Shown in pieces: positions 1 to 9,105 of a DNA stretch of 26,253 nt (its first letter is position 1; each line of letters opens with the position of its first letter). A program made the position numbers and the translations under genes. The DNA comes from Aalborgiella sp031390045 (GTDB lineage: Bacteria; Pseudomonadota; Gammaproteobacteria; Burkholderiales; Burkholderiaceae_C): NCBI GenBank assembly GCA_031390045.1, contig JANMTB010000074.1, positions 1-26,253 of the forward strand, read 5' to 3'. Below the pieces are notes generated by a model. The model was given only the letters and a program-made list of their open reading frames with translations, did no database searches and was not told the origin of the DNA.

Positions 1-200
1 GATGCTTGCAAACGCTCAGCGTAGATAGGCGCAATGGTGGTGTTGCTGACGATGACGGCAACACTGGCTTTGGGGAGATCTTGGAAAATATCAGCATCAT
101 CCAACAAGGAAGTGCCAATATGTATGTTGTAGCTGCGTTCAGCGAACTCAATACGGACGATTTCAGGGGCTTGAGCAGAAGTGTTTGCGCTAGAAGTCAT
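1..200 (-). CDS. aroB: 3-dehydroquinate synthase, N-terminal part (cut by window edge)
   Basis: The reverse strand from an ATG at 200 reads MTSSANTSAQAPEIVRIEFA, then RSYNIHIGTSLLDDADIF and a short hydrophobic beta-strand (ASVAVIVSNTTIAPIYAE). The RSYxIxIGxxLL pattern and the VxVIVSNTTxAPIY strand are typical of the NAD-binding N-terminus of 3-dehydroquinate synthase, the second shikimate pathway enzyme, which closes DAHP into 3-dehydroquinate in the cytoplasm. About 66 residues are visible; the rest lies beyond base 1. It follows aroK by 33 bp on the same strand. The aroK-aroB pair downstream of pilQ is a well-known proteobacterial arrangement, which supports the call. Strong as a family call despite the truncation. 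Confidence 0.88.
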   Translation of the reverse strand, partial: MTSSANTSAQAPEIVRIEFAERSYNIHIGTSLLDDADIFQDLPKASVAVIVSNTTIAPIYAERLQA

Positions 201-233
201 CGCACAATTTTAAGTCAATCAAGATTTGAAAAT

Positions 234-773
234 TTAGTGTGGGAGCGAATGAGGAGAAAGCACACCAGCAAGCTCTAATTGCATAACGACCATGTTGAGC
301 AAATTAGCTACAGAAGGACGACCCGTTTCAACAACGAAATGTGCTGTTTCGCGATACAACGGATCGCGAATGGCATATAAATCACGAAGCCGTGTCAGTG
401 GGTCCTCTACTTGCAACAAAGGTCGATTCAAATCATGTCGTAAGCGTCGGAAAATCTCTTCAGGGGACGAGCGCAAATACACCACATGGCAACGCGAATG
501 CAAATGCTCGCGATTCGCCAAACGCAAAACACTGCCGCCACCTGTAGAGAGAATACCGTGGTGAGTTTGTGTCAAATCGTCAATGACTGATTCTTCAACA
601 TCTCGAAAGCTATCCTCGCCATCGCGCTCGAAGTATTCGCGAATAGAGCAGCCAAGCCGTTGCTCAATCACATGATCAGTATCGATTGAAACAAGACCCA
701 AGCGTCTGGCAAGCTGACGCCCTATGGTCGATTTACCAGAACCGGGGAGTCCTACAAGTGCAATCCGTAACAC
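234..773 (-). CDS. aroK: shikimate kinase
   Basis: Shikimate kinase, 179 aa, phosphorylates shikimate to shikimate 3-phosphate with ATP in the cytoplasm. Visible motifs: Walker A GLPGSGKST near residues 8-16, the DTDHVIE shikimate/Mg site near 32-38, the RDGEDSFRDVE segment, the STGGGSV loop and a late NRPLL arginine in the lid region. Length is normal for the family. The start is GTG at 773-771: an in-frame TGA lies only three codons upstream and no other start codon intervenes, so GTG is effectively forced. It begins 14 bp after the pilQ stop and is followed by aroB, so it is probably transcribed with the pilus genes. Confidence 0.95.
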   Translation of the reverse strand: MLRIALVGLPGSGKSTIGRQLARRLGLVSIDTDHVIEQRLGCSIREYFERDGEDSFRDVEESVIDDLTQTHHGILSTGGGSVLRLANREHLHSRCHVVYLRSSPEEIFRRLRHDLNRPLLQVEDPLTRLRDLYAIRDPLYRETAHFVVETGRPSVANLLNMVVMQLELAGVLSPHSLPH

Positions 774-787
774 TACAAATCACACAC

Positions 788-2989
788 TTACCGAGCAGAA
801 ATTCGGTCTGTGATCATTTTAGGTGTAATGAAAACTAGGAGCTCGCGTTTGGAAGAGTTTTTTGTTTTAGTCTTAAACAAATTACCCAGCAATGGAACAT
901 CGCCCAAAATAGGAACCTTTGTTTCACCATCCGTTTCTTCCAATATGAAAATTCCACCGATGACAACAGTCCCTCCATTTTCAACCAATACATTGGTTTT
1001 AATGTGCTTAGTATTAATAGCTACCGTGCCCAACAATACTTCTCCGCGACTATCTTTATTGATATCCAGATCCAGGATAATGTTTCCTTCGGGTGTTATT
1101 TGTGGCGTTACTTCAAGTTTCAGCGAAGCTTTACGGAATGCCAAGGTTGTTCCACCATTCGGAGCCGTAACTTGATACGGGTATTCGGTACCTTGCTCAA
1201 TTAGCGCCTTGGTTTGATCTGCAGTCACGATACGTGGACTCGCTACAACTTTACCTTTTCCATCGTTTTCAAGTGCCGATAGTTCTAGTGTCAAAAACCG
1301 TCCAGCTACACTGCTAAATAACGAAACCCCTAGACTTGCTGGACTAAAACCACCTAAACCAGTTGCCCCTAAACTTAACATTTGTCCGCCACCAGAACCG
1401 CCAGCTGTTTCACCAGTGATCCCAGAGACAGCGTTATAACTTGGCCCGAATGCCAAACGATTACCGCCGTTTACACCGTTAGTAATTTGTGTCCCCGCTT
1501 GACCACCACGAATACCCGTCAGATCACTTCCGCCCCATTTGACTCCCAAAGATTTACCAAAAGTATCTTCTGCTTCAACGATTCGGGCCTCAATCAAAAC
1601 TTGGCGAATTGCAATGTCTAGTTTCGATATTAATTCTTGCACCTGCTCTAGTTTAGAAGGAATATCCGTTACAAATAACTGATTGGTACGTGGCTCTGAA
1701 ATTACGCTGCCGCGTGCAGATAACAAGCCACGAGCATTTGCTGCTGTTCCGCTACCGCTAGGTTGAATTTGAAGTGCGATCTCGGCTGCTTTGGTGTAAT
1801 TGAGCTGAAAAGATTGTGTCTTTAACGGTTCAATATTTTGAATTGAGGCTTTGGCTTCAAAATCTTGCTTCTCTTTTGCTGCCAACTCATCTTTGGGCGC
1901 AATCCAAAGTACATTACCCGACTTACGCATTCCCAAACCTTTGGCTTGCAAAATAATATCTAAGGCTTGGTCCCAAGGTACATCTTTCAAACGCAAAGTC
2001 ACTGCGCCAGCAACTGAATCAGAAGTAATGATATTGAAATTCGTAAAGTCAGCAATCACCTGCAGCAACGAGCGAATCTCAATGTTTTGGAAATTTAGTG
2101 ATAACTTTTCACCATTGAATCCAACGCCTTGTGTTAATTTGGCAGGATCAACTTTTAGGGCGCGTACTTCGATGACAAACTGGTTGTCACTTTGGTAGGC
2201 TGAATGCTCCCAAGCACCTTTCGGCTCAATCACCATGCGTACACGATCACCCGTTTGGAAAGTTGATATTGCTTGCACAGGAGTACCAAAATCAGTAACA
2301 TCTAAGCGCCTACGTAAGCCTTCCGGCATACTAGTCTTCAAGAACTCTACGACCAAATTTTGACCTTGTGTGCGAATATCCACGCCCACTTGGTTATTTG
2401 CCAAGTCAACAACAATACGGCCTGAATTATCTGTACCACGACGGAAATCAACATCCTTCAAAGCTAAGGTTGCGGTGTTGAGATTTTCCGCAAATGCTGC
2501 AACAGCTTTATCAGTCGCAGAAGCAGCAACTGGATCCAAAAATACCAACAATGATTTACCAGAAATCTGAGTTTTGTAAGTGACTGACTGCTTCAAGTTC
2601 AACACCACGCGGGTTTTATCACCTGCCTGGATGACGTTGGCTGATCTAACATTACCTTGGTTAATAGCGATGGCAGATTGCGTAGAACCACTTCCCACAT
2701 TGGGTAGATCAAGCACTACACGTGCAGGTGTTTGGATCGAAAAACCTACTGGTGGCGCAGCCAAAGCTTGATTCATTTCAATCTTAACAACCTCAACACC
2801 AGATTGCGTAGACGTTGTGACAGACTCGATAACGTTTTGAGCCAATACACCCATGGTTGCAAACATCAGCAGCAACGCGGCAGAAGTTTTAGCCATAGCT
2901 TGATGCAAAGTGCTTTTTCGACGTAAAGACTGCTTTTTAATCTGAATATGTTGCATTGATTGAATTATGGGTATTTGTGTGTATTTCAT
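788..2989 (-). CDS. pilQ: type IV pilus outer-membrane secretin PilQ
   Basis: PilQ forms the multimeric outer-membrane channel through which the type IV pilus passes. The 733-aa product has a long basic N-terminus, then a hydrophobic signal segment (about residues 33-50, probable cleavage after VLA50). Two AMIN-type beta domains, which bind peptidoglycan in this family, fill roughly residues 53-280. A secretin/TonB short N-terminal domain follows (about 290-370: LSLNFQNIEIRSLLQVIADF), then a NolW-type domain (about 390-455). The C-terminal secretin domain shows VASPRIVTADQTKALIEQGT, VENGGTVVIGGI and VPILGDVPLLGNLFK. A Gly/Ser-rich stretch lies at about 485-540. The ATG at 2989 overlaps the pilP TGA (ATGA), with GAAAGA upstream as ribosome site. 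Last pil gene of the operon. Confidence 0.96.
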   Translation of the reverse strand: MKYTQIPIIQSMQHIQIKKQSLRRKSTLHQAMAKTSAALLLMFATMGVLAQNVIESVTTSTQSGVEVVKIEMNQALAAPPVGFSIQTPARVVLDLPNVGSGSTQSAIAINQGNVRSANVIQAGDKTRVVLNLKQSVTYKTQISGKSLLVFLDPVAASATDKAVAAFAENLNTATLALKDVDFRRGTDNSGRIVVDLANNQVGVDIRTQGQNLVVEFLKTSMPEGLRRRLDVTDFGTPVQAISTFQTGDRVRMVIEPKGAWEHSAYQSDNQFVIEVRALKVDPAKLTQGVGFNGEKLSLNFQNIEIRSLLQVIADFTNFNIITSDSVAGAVTLRLKDVPWDQALDIILQAKGLGMRKSGNVLWIAPKDELAAKEKQDFEAKASIQNIEPLKTQSFQLNYTKAAEIALQIQPSGSGTAANARGLLSARGSVISEPRTNQLFVTDIPSKLEQVQELISKLDIAIRQVLIEARIVEAEDTFGKSLGVKWGGSDLTGIRGGQAGTQITNGVNGGNRLAFGPSYNAVSGITGETAGGSGGGQMLSLGATGLGGFSPASLGVSLFSSVAGRFLTLELSALENDGKGKVVASPRIVTADQTKALIEQGTEYPYQVTAPNGGTTLAFRKASLKLEVTPQITPEGNIILDLDINKDSRGEVLLGTVAINTKHIKTNVLVENGGTVVIGGIFILEETDGETKVPILGDVPLLGNLFKTKTKNSSKRELLVFITPKMITDRISAR

Positions 2990-3552
2990 TTGTCTTTCGC
3001 TTGCAGTCGCAAGTCCACTTTTCGTTCAATCCATTCACCAGAAGCATCTTGCGCAATTTCTCGAAGCACTATTTCCGAATCAGATATTTTCGTAATACGG
3101 CCATAATTTTGACCGACGTAATTGCCAACTTTAACTTGATACAATAATTTATCAACGCGCAATAAAGCAACCAAGGTATTTTTCTTATTCAGTGTACCCA
3201 CCATAGAAACTGTATCGAGTGGGAAGCTCTCAAGTACTTCTTTTCTTCGTGCCAATTCAGGCGAAATCAAAGCCAAATTTGCAGCTGATTGTGAAGAATC
3301 TTTGCGTAAAGCTTGTAGTAACTTTTGGTTATTGAACGGCTCCATAGCAGATTCTTGTGTATAGCCTTGTGGTTTAAATTTTTTAGGCTCAGCGACAGGA
3401 GTTATTCTTGACGGTGTATTTCCTTTTTGCTCAACCATCCATTGCTGCAAATCTGCATCTTTACCACCAAAACAGCCCGTCAACATAATCGTGCTAGGCA
3501 ACGTCAACAGCACCAAAACTCTAGATGCAAAGCTCATGAGGTTCAAACTCAT
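2986..3552 (-). CDS. pilP: type IV pilus assembly lipoprotein PilP
   Basis: PilP is the lipoprotein that links the inner-membrane PilNO complex to the PilQ secretin. The 188-aa product has a signal sequence ending in a lipobox LTGC, with the lipidated Cys at 27. A flexible charged stretch (about 30-80) follows. A C-terminal beta domain (about 110-180: VGTLNKKNTLVALLRVDKLLYQVKVGNYVGQNYGRI is its start) matches the HR-domain-like fold of PilP/GspC proteins. The start ATG at 3552 overlaps the pilO stop as ATGA, and its own stop overlaps the pilQ start the same way, so translation across pilO-P-Q is probably coupled. Confidence 0.94.
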   Translation of the reverse strand: MSLNLMSFASRVLVLLTLPSTIMLTGCFGGKDADLQQWMVEQKGNTPSRITPVAEPKKFKPQGYTQESAMEPFNNQKLLQALRKDSSQSAANLALISPELARRKEVLESFPLDTVSMVGTLNKKNTLVALLRVDKLLYQVKVGNYVGQNYGRITKISDSEIVLREIAQDASGEWIERKVDLRLQAKDK

Positions 3553-4232
3553 TTCTTCACCCCCGCAGCTTTTTCTTTAGCTTTGCGCTGATCAGCAATT
3601 TCGTCTGCATCTAAATACCTAAAGGTCTTAGCTGTAGACTCCATCGCCAGCGTTCCATCTTTACCAGCTACGGGTGAAATATTCAAATTATTCAAAGTCA
3701 CAATTCGAGATAAATTAGCTACATCTGCCACAAATGAACCAATGTCGTGATAACGCCCTGTCACTTTTACTGCAATTGGCAGTTCAGCATAAAACTCTTT
3801 GACATTAACTTGCCCAGGTCTGAACAATTCGAACTGCAAGCTGCGCCCCAAGCCAGCTTGGTTGATGTCTGACAACAAAGCATCCATCTCAGCCCTACTT
3901 GGCAATTGTTTCTCGAGTTGAGTAACGTATTGCAAAACCTGTTCCCGCTGCTTCTTTAAAGCTTCTAAATTGACCGCTTTTGCAAGCTTAGTTTTGTATT
4001 CTGTGCGCAGGGCTATTTCTTTGCCTTCTTCAGCGACGAGTTCTTCGCTTGAGCCGCTCAACCAGAAGTACCACAATAGACCCAACACCGCCAAGGCTGC
4101 AGCAGCAAACGCAAAATACCGCGGAAAAGCCGGCCATGAACCAGGATCGTCTTTGTTCAAGCCTTGAAATTGGCTGGAAATAGATCTGCCAATTTGGGCA
4201 AAATCTATACTTTTTGATGCTTTAGGAGCCAT
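3549..4232 (-). CDS. pilO: type IV pilus inner-membrane protein PilO
   Basis: PilO is a bitopic inner-membrane protein that pairs with PilN to form the pilus alignment subcomplex. The 227-aa product has a short cytoplasmic N-terminus, one transmembrane helix at about residues 39-58 (YFAFAAAALAVLGLLWYFWL), a periplasmic coiled coil at about 65-115 rich in Lys/Glu/Gln, and a ferredoxin-like C-terminal domain (FELFRPGQ, FYAELPIAVKVTGRYHDIGSF). YHDIGSFVADVANLSRIV is a recognisable PilO signature. It starts 11 bp after the pilN stop. Length is normal for the family. Confidence 0.95.
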   Translation of the reverse strand: MAPKASKSIDFAQIGRSISSQFQGLNKDDPGSWPAFPRYFAFAAAALAVLGLLWYFWLSGSSEELVAEEGKEIALRTEYKTKLAKAVNLEALKKQREQVLQYVTQLEKQLPSRAEMDALLSDINQAGLGRSLQFELFRPGQVNVKEFYAELPIAVKVTGRYHDIGSFVADVANLSRIVTLNNLNISPVAGKDGTLAMESTAKTFRYLDADEIADQRKAKEKAAGVKK

Positions 4233-4243
4233 AGTATTGTTAG

Positions 4244-4903
4244 TTAAGATTTTGCCGTTTTGGCTGCTGGTGCTGTGACAGGCACAGCAGGTGTTGTAGC
4301 AGGCGTTTGTGATTTAACTGGAACAGCTGCTTTTTTATCTTCTGCTATTTTCTTCAGCTGCACACTAACCACAAAATTAGAGACTCGTCGCTGCTCTTTG
4401 GGTGTCAATGCCGTCGTTCCAGCAACAATTTCAACCAATTCTGGCTTGGTAACGAATGGGTTTTCACTGGACAAGTTGCGTAAAAACTCTGCTACACGCT
4501 CATTCGACTGTGCCGCTCCCGTCAGCGAAACTAAAGCACCATCTTGTTTCATATTCTTGATAAAAACACCGTCTGGCACTTGCTTTACAATTTCGTTGAG
4601 TAAATGCACCGGCAAATTACGCTCGGTTTGTAAATTTTCCACAGCTTCTTGGCGTGATCTCAAGCCTGAAATTTCTTTCTCTAAAGCCGCCACATCCTTG
4701 ATTTGGACGTCTAAACGCTGGTTTTCAGTGCGCAGCAATGTGTTTCTTGCTTGCTGCTCTGTAATTTGTATTTGATACCAAACAAAAATCAAGCCTGCCA
4801 ATAAACCACCCAGCAGTGCAGAGGCGGCTAATGAGACAAAAAATGTTTCACGACGTTTAAGCTTAGCGGCTTCGCGATGAGGCAACAGGTTGATCAAAAT
4901 CAT
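4244..4903 (-). CDS. pilN: type IV pilus inner-membrane protein PilN
   Basis: PilN is the partner of PilO. Its cytoplasmic N-terminal peptide (here MILINLLPHRE) is the known docking peptide for PilM. I place the start at the ATG at 4903, not an upstream in-frame ATG at 4933: GGAGG lies 8 nt upstream, this ATG overlaps the pilM TGA as ATGA, and the family begins with INLLP. This gives 219 aa with one transmembrane helix at about 21-44, a periplasmic coiled coil (about 45-95, QARNTLLRTENQRLDVQIK) and a ferredoxin-like domain. The Pro/Ala/Thr/Lys-rich tail of about 25 residues (TPATTPAVPVTAPAA) is longer than I would expect and is probably disordered. Confidence 0.94.
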   Translation of the reverse strand: MILINLLPHREAAKLKRRETFFVSLAASALLGGLLAGLIFVWYQIQITEQQARNTLLRTENQRLDVQIKDVAALEKEISGLRSRQEAVENLQTERNLPVHLLNEIVKQVPDGVFIKNMKQDGALVSLTGAAQSNERVAEFLRNLSSENPFVTKPELVEIVAGTTALTPKEQRRVSNFVVSVQLKKIAEDKKAAVPVKSQTPATTPAVPVTAPAAKTAKS

Positions 4904-5979
4904 TTTTGAAACCTCCGCATCGCCAAACCACATGCCGTCATGTAAGCAGGCGCTTCCATGCGTAGTTTCTTCTCACGCACGCGTTCGTCAATTTGCATCG
5001 CTTCGAATGGGTTAATGACTGCACATGGAAAAGTTGTTTGTGCAGTCACAGCTTTTGATAAGCCACCGAAAATACCTGCTTCGCCAGACAGCATGATGTA
5101 ATCCAGGCTGCTGTGTTGGGTGCTTGTGAAGAAAAACTGCAGTGCACGCCCGATTTCGTTACTCACATTGGTGACAAAAGGGTCAAGCACAGTGGCAGCG
5201 TAATCGTCTGGCAAATCTGCATTGCGACGCTTGATGACTGCCTCCTCCATCGTCAAGCCATATTGCCGAACAATCAGTTTTAATAGTTGCGCAGAACCAA
5301 ATGGCTGCTCGCGGTCATACAACACTTTATCGTCACGCAACACTTGCATACTGGTTGCTTGCGAGCCAATCTCAAACAGTGCAACAGTCGTGTTGACACC
5401 TTTGTTGGGCAGCTGCTCAATCAAACGACTTAAAGCCAAACGACCAGCATAAGATTCAACATCCATGATGGTAAGTTTTAATCCAGCTGCGTCTGCCAAA
5501 GCCGTGCGATCGTCGACTTTTTCTTTCCGCGTAGCGGCAATGAGCACTTCCACATCGCCTTGAGAATTGGCGGCAGGACCAACCACACAAAAATCTAAGC
5601 TTGCCTCTTCAAGTGCAAATGGAATGTATTGATTTGCTTCGGCTTCTACTTGCGCTTCCAGCTCTTGGTCACTTAAACCAGCGGGAACGATCATTTTCTT
5701 GGTAATAACTGTAGAAGGCGGCAACGCCATGGCGACATTTTTGGTTTTGGTACCCGTTTTTTTAAGCAAACGTTTTATTGCACCTAACACTTCATCGAAA
5801 TTCTCAATGGTTCCGTCAACGATCCAGCCATGATCCAAAGGCTCTATGGCGCACTTTTGCAGCACCCATTCGTTGGGCTTGCTTTGGCCGAGTTCCACCA
5901 TTTTGATGGCAGACGAGCCAATATCCAACCCTAACAACGGGGCAGGTTGACGATTAATTAATGATGCAAATAGACTCAA
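4900..5979 (-). CDS. pilM: type IV pilus actin-like ATPase PilM
   Basis: PilM is a cytoplasmic FtsA/actin-like ATP-binding protein that recruits the PilN tail and forms the cytoplasmic ring of the pilus machine. The 359-aa product shows phosphate-1 motif LLGLDIGSSAIKMVELG (about 15-31), a conserved MALPPSTVITKKM strand, VEAEANQYIPF, and the later LSGEAGIFGGL phosphate/adenosine segment. The start appears to be TTG at 5979: an in-frame TAA lies at 6000-5998 and the only codons between are GGA-AAT-GAA-TTT-type, with GGAAA serving as ribosome site. An ATG at 5984 is in another frame and stops after two codons. First gene of pilMNOPQ-aroK-aroB. Confidence 0.95.
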   Translation of the reverse strand: MSLFASLINRQPAPLLGLDIGSSAIKMVELGQSKPNEWVLQKCAIEPLDHGWIVDGTIENFDEVLGAIKRLLKKTGTKTKNVAMALPPSTVITKKMIVPAGLSDQELEAQVEAEANQYIPFALEEASLDFCVVGPAANSQGDVEVLIAATRKEKVDDRTALADAAGLKLTIMDVESYAGRLALSRLIEQLPNKGVNTTVALFEIGSQATSMQVLRDDKVLYDREQPFGSAQLLKLIVRQYGLTMEEAVIKRRNADLPDDYAATVLDPFVTNVSNEIGRALQFFFTSTQHSSLDYIMLSGEAGIFGGLSKAVTAQTTFPCAVINPFEAMQIDERVREKKLRMEAPAYMTACGLAMRRFQK

Positions 5980-6035
5980 TTCATTTCCAAAGTTCGTTTA
6001 TGTTGGCTTAAGTTCGACCCTCATCATGGTCATTT

Positions 6036-6064
6036 GTTACAGCAAATACACCTTGTAGCGACAA
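6036..6064 (-). promoter_or_regulatory. candidate sigma70 promoter for the pilM operon
   Basis: On the minus strand TTGTCG (6064-6059) and TGTAAC (6041-6036) are separated by exactly 17 bp. A TG-N extended -10 element lies just before the second box. Each box matches 4 of 6 consensus bases. Predicted transcription would start about 50 nt before the pilM TTG. Reasonable but unproven. Confidence 0.35.
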
Positions 6065-6229
6065 TGCTAGCAGTAAGTTGCCTGATTTCAGGTATTTTCG
6101 AACGTTTGCTATTGAAGTTGTAGCCACAATCCAACAAATTAAACCGCATCAAAGTCGAGGACTGATATAAGCTTACGATAATCAGTTCAAGTATAAGCAA
6201 AAATAAGTACAGCGAGTCCTGTTGACTGC

Positions 6230-6260
6230 TTGTGCATTTTTGGCGACAGTTTTATACAAT
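6230..6260 (+). promoter_or_regulatory. candidate promoter for mrcA
   Basis: TTGTGC at 6230-6235 and TATACA at 6253-6258 are 17 bp apart; TACAAT at 6255-6260 is an alternative -10 box. Transcription would begin about 50 nt before the mrcA ATG. A separate TTGACT at 6222-6227 is a better -35 hexamer but is too far away to pair with these boxes. Weak to moderate support. Confidence 0.35.
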
Positions 6261-6316
6261 AGATGGCGGTTGAAATTAAAGTGGATATTTAATTTGCCTT
6301 TAAACCAGAATCTTTT

Positions 6317-8755
6317 ATGCCCATTTCGCAAGATAACGACTACCCAAGTTCAAACAATACAGCCTACAAAAGCAATTCACCGCCTTGGGTGACATGGCTT
6401 AAAAACATCGTTTTTTGGGGTTTGGGAGCACTTGGCGCTGCCTTATTTTCCATTTTACTGATCGTGGGTGTAGCCCTTGCTGTTGCATTCCCCAAATTAC
6501 CTGATGTGTCAGATTTGCTAGATTACCGCCCAAAATTGCCTTTGCGCATCTTCTCTTCAGAAGGCGTGTTAATTGGTGAATTTGGTGAAGAATTAAGAAA
6601 TTTGACGCCTATTGCCCAAATACCAAAAGTCATGAAAGACGCTGTTTTGGCGATTGAAGACGCACGTTTTTACGAACATGGCGGCATCAACTATAAAAGC
6701 ATATTGCGTGCGGCGATTGCCAATTTAGGCCAAGCCAAGAGTCAAGGTGCGTCCACCATCACCATGCAAGTGGCCAAAAACGTCTATTTATCGTCTGAAA
6801 AAGCCTATACCCGCAAGATTTACGAAATTTTGCTGACATTTAAGCTGGAAAGTTTGCTTACCAAAAACCAGATTCTTGAAATTTACATGAACCAAATCTT
6901 TTTAGGTCAGCGCGCCTATGGCTTTGCCACAGCATCTGAAATCTATTTTGGCAAACCCCTTAAAAACATCACCATCGCCGAAGCTGCCATGTTGGCCGGG
7001 CTTCCCAAGGCGCCCTCTGCCTACAACCCGATTGTTAACCCAGATCGCGCTCGCACGCGCCAGCTATATATCATTGAGCGCATGCTGGAGAACGACTTCA
7101 TCACCAAAGAGCAAGCTGAAGCGGCTAGCAAAGAAGTTCTGAAGCTAAAAGCAGACAGCGACAGCAATAAAATACATGCTGAATATGTGGCTGAAACAGT
7201 CCGCCAAATGGTATTTGCCCAGTACGGAACCGAAACTTACACACGCGGCTTGAATGTCTACACAACCATCAAGGCCAGCGACCAAACAGCGGCCTATCGC
7301 GCCTTGCGCAAAGGGGTGATGGACTTCGACAAACGTCATACCTACCGCGGTCCTGAAAAATTCATTGAATTGCCTAAAAAGCAAGACGATGTTGACGATG
7401 AAATCGACGTCGCATTGGCTGAACACCCTGATGCAGATGATTTAAAAGCAGCCGTCGTTATCGAAGCAACTTCCAAGAAAATCATTGCAATTCGTCAAAA
7501 CACAGAGACTATTGAGATCACGGGCGATGGCTTGAAGCCAGCTCAATCAGCTTTGTCAGACAAAGCCCCTGCGACCACCAAAATCAGACGTGGTGCCTTG
7601 ATTCGTGTAGTGAAAACTCCAAAAAATACGTGGGAAATCAGCCAATTACCCGAAGTTGAAAGCGCATTCATCGCTTTAGATCCCCGCGATGGCGCTATCA
7701 AAGCCTTGGTGGGTGGTTTTGATTTTGATAAAAACAAGTTTAACCACGTGACACAGGCATGGCGGCAACCAGGCTCCAGCTTCAAACCATTTGTCTATTC
7801 AGCCTCGCTTGAAAAGGGTTTGTCACCAGGTACGGTCATCAACGATGCGCCTATGTTTTTTGATGCATCGGTCACTGGCGGTCAGCCGTGGGAGCCGAAA
7901 AACTTTGACGGCAAATTTGCGGGGCCCATGACCATGCGCACGGGCTTAGCCAAGTCTAAAAATATGATTTCTATACGTATTTTGAAAGAAGTGGGGACAC
8001 AAAACACGCAAGACTGGATCACAAAATTCGGTTTTGACGCCGAACGCCACCCGCCATATTTAACCATGGCATTAGGTGCTGGCTCAACCACGCCTATGCA
8101 AATGGCTATTGCGTATTCTGTATTTGCCAACGGCGGCTACCGCATCAATCCCTTTTTGATTCGCAAAATCACCGACCAAAAAGGCGCAGTGATTGTCGAG
8201 ACCAAGCCTCCTATTTTGAACGAATCTATGCGTGTGATTGATGCTCGCAACGCTTTTGTGATGAACAGTTTGCTGCAAGAAGTGACAACTGCTGGTACGG
8301 CTGCCAAAGCCAAGGCAGCATTGGGTCGATCTGATATTTTTGGTAAAACAGGCACGACGAACGATGCTATTGATGCTTGGTTTGCCGGCTTTCATCCTAC
8401 CTTGGCAGCTGTGGTGTGGATGGGATATGACAACCCCAAACCACTGGGCAGCAGCAACGCAGAGACAGGTGGTGGCTTGAGTTTGCCGATCTGGATTAAC
8501 TTCATGAAGGAAGCTTTGCAAGGAGTACCTGTGGTGACCTTGACGCCGCCCGAAGGCTTGACAAAAGGCAGCGGAGATTGGGTCTACAACGAATTCGTTG
8601 GAACAGGCGTTCGCAGCTTGGGTATAAACGATCCGATGAGCTTAGACCCAGCAGAAGCAGCACGGCTCAAAGAACTCAAAGAGCTACGTGCACTTGAAGC
8701 CAAGCCCTTGGATGCCGATGAGCGCAAATCAATCTTAGATTTGTTTAAAAACTAG
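6317..8755 (+). CDS. mrcA: penicillin-binding protein 1A (bifunctional glycosyltransferase/transpeptidase)
   Basis: Class A PBP that polymerises lipid II glycan strands and cross-links them in the periplasm. The 812-aa product has one N-terminal membrane anchor (about 31-57). A GT51 transglycosylase domain shows the catalytic glutamate in AIEDARFYEH (E114), GASTITMQ (144-151) and RKIYE (166-170). An OB-like insertion (about 340-440) is typical of PBP1A. The transpeptidase domain has all three active-site motifs: S487-S-F-K490, S547-K-N549 and K677-T-G679. The ATG at 6317 lacks a strong Shine-Dalgarno. It runs divergently from pilM, as mrcA/ponA does in many proteobacteria, and its 3' end overlaps convergent cyaY by 11 bp. 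Confidence 0.96.
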   Translation: MPISQDNDYPSSNNTAYKSNSPPWVTWLKNIVFWGLGALGAALFSILLIVGVALAVAFPKLPDVSDLLDYRPKLPLRIFSSEGVLIGEFGEELRNLTPIAQIPKVMKDAVLAIEDARFYEHGGINYKSILRAAIANLGQAKSQGASTITMQVAKNVYLSSEKAYTRKIYEILLTFKLESLLTKNQILEIYMNQIFLGQRAYGFATASEIYFGKPLKNITIAEAAMLAGLPKAPSAYNPIVNPDRARTRQLYIIERMLENDFITKEQAEAASKEVLKLKADSDSNKIHAEYVAETVRQMVFAQYGTETYTRGLNVYTTIKASDQTAAYRALRKGVMDFDKRHTYRGPEKFIELPKKQDDVDDEIDVALAEHPDADDLKAAVVIEATSKKIIAIRQNTETIEITGDGLKPAQSALSDKAPATTKIRRGALIRVVKTPKNTWEISQLPEVESAFIALDPRDGAIKALVGGFDFDKNKFNHVTQAWRQPGSSFKPFVYSASLEKGLSPGTVINDAPMFFDASVTGGQPWEPKNFDGKFAGPMTMRTGLAKSKNMISIRILKEVGTQNTQDWITKFGFDAERHPPYLTMALGAGSTTPMQMAIAYSVFANGGYRINPFLIRKITDQKGAVIVETKPPILNESMRVIDARNAFVMNSLLQEVTTAGTAAKAKAALGRSDIFGKTGTTNDAIDAWFAGFHPTLAAVVWMGYDNPKPLGSSNAETGGGLSLPIWINFMKEALQGVPVVTLTPPEGLTKGSGDWVYNEFVGTGVRSLGINDPMSLDPAEAARLKELKELRALEAKPLDADERKSILDLFKN

Positions 8756-9077
8756 AGAAAACCAACTGTGTTTGCGATTGTTCACTGGCGCAATCCGATA
8801 AATTAGCAAAGAACTCAACGCTGTTTTTGGTATCTTGCCAATGCCCATTAACAAATTTGTAGTGGTAACCGCCACGCTTGGTTGCTAACCAAATTTCTTG
8901 CAGTGGTTTTTGCAAATTCACAACGATTTGACTTTTATTTTCAAACGTCAGGGTGATCATGCCGCCCGTGCGTTGGTTGTCAATATCGGCTTCTCCCGCA
9001 TCGTTGATGCGGTCGCAGTGCGCTTCAATGGCTTTAAGTGCACTTTCAGCGCGGTCTAAAAATTCTAGGTCAGTCAT
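8745..9077 (-). CDS. cyaY: iron-sulfur cluster assembly frataxin homologue CyaY
   Basis: CyaY is the bacterial frataxin, a small cytoplasmic iron-binding protein that modulates Fe-S cluster synthesis by IscS/IscU. The 110-aa product has the full family layout: an acidic N-terminal helix (MTDLEFLDRAESALKAIEAH), the GGMITLTFENKSQIVVN beta sheet, the KPLQEIWLATKRGGYHYKF signature, and a C-terminal helix. It converges on mrcA with an 11-bp overlap of coding ends. Its start lies only 28 bp from the divergent lptM start, so the promoters must be compact or lie inside neighbouring genes. Confidence 0.95.
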   Translation of the reverse strand: MTDLEFLDRAESALKAIEAHCDRINDAGEADIDNQRTGGMITLTFENKSQIVVNLQKPLQEIWLATKRGGYHYKFVNGHWQDTKNSVEFFANLSDCASEQSQTQLVFSSF

Positions 9078-9105
9078 TACAATACTAGGTATAAGGATTC
9101 AATCT

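Larger units (their letters stand above)
5980..6316. other. divergent intergenic region between pilM and mrcA
   Basis: This 337-bp gap has no convincing reading frame. It holds the candidate promoters for pilM (6036-6064) and mrcA (6230-6260), and a compact perfect inverted repeat CCTGA-TT-TCAGG at 6081-6092 that could be a protein-binding site or chance. Base composition is clearly AT-richer than the flanking mrcA gene. I see no RNA gene in it. Confidence 0.6.

Noticed and set aside
6035..6065. A degenerate seventh repeat copy near AGCAAATACACC
   Set aside because: Only about ten bases resemble the core and the GCTAT arm is absent at the fixed spacing.
6067..6080. Sigma54-type promoter for pilM (GG...GC on the minus strand)
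   Set aside because: The GG and GC are 9, not 10, bases apart and the flanks do not match the consensus.
8953..9105. Upstream extension of the lptM frame
   Set aside because: It runs antisense through cyaY, and a good ribosome site with a lipoprotein signal begins at 9106.
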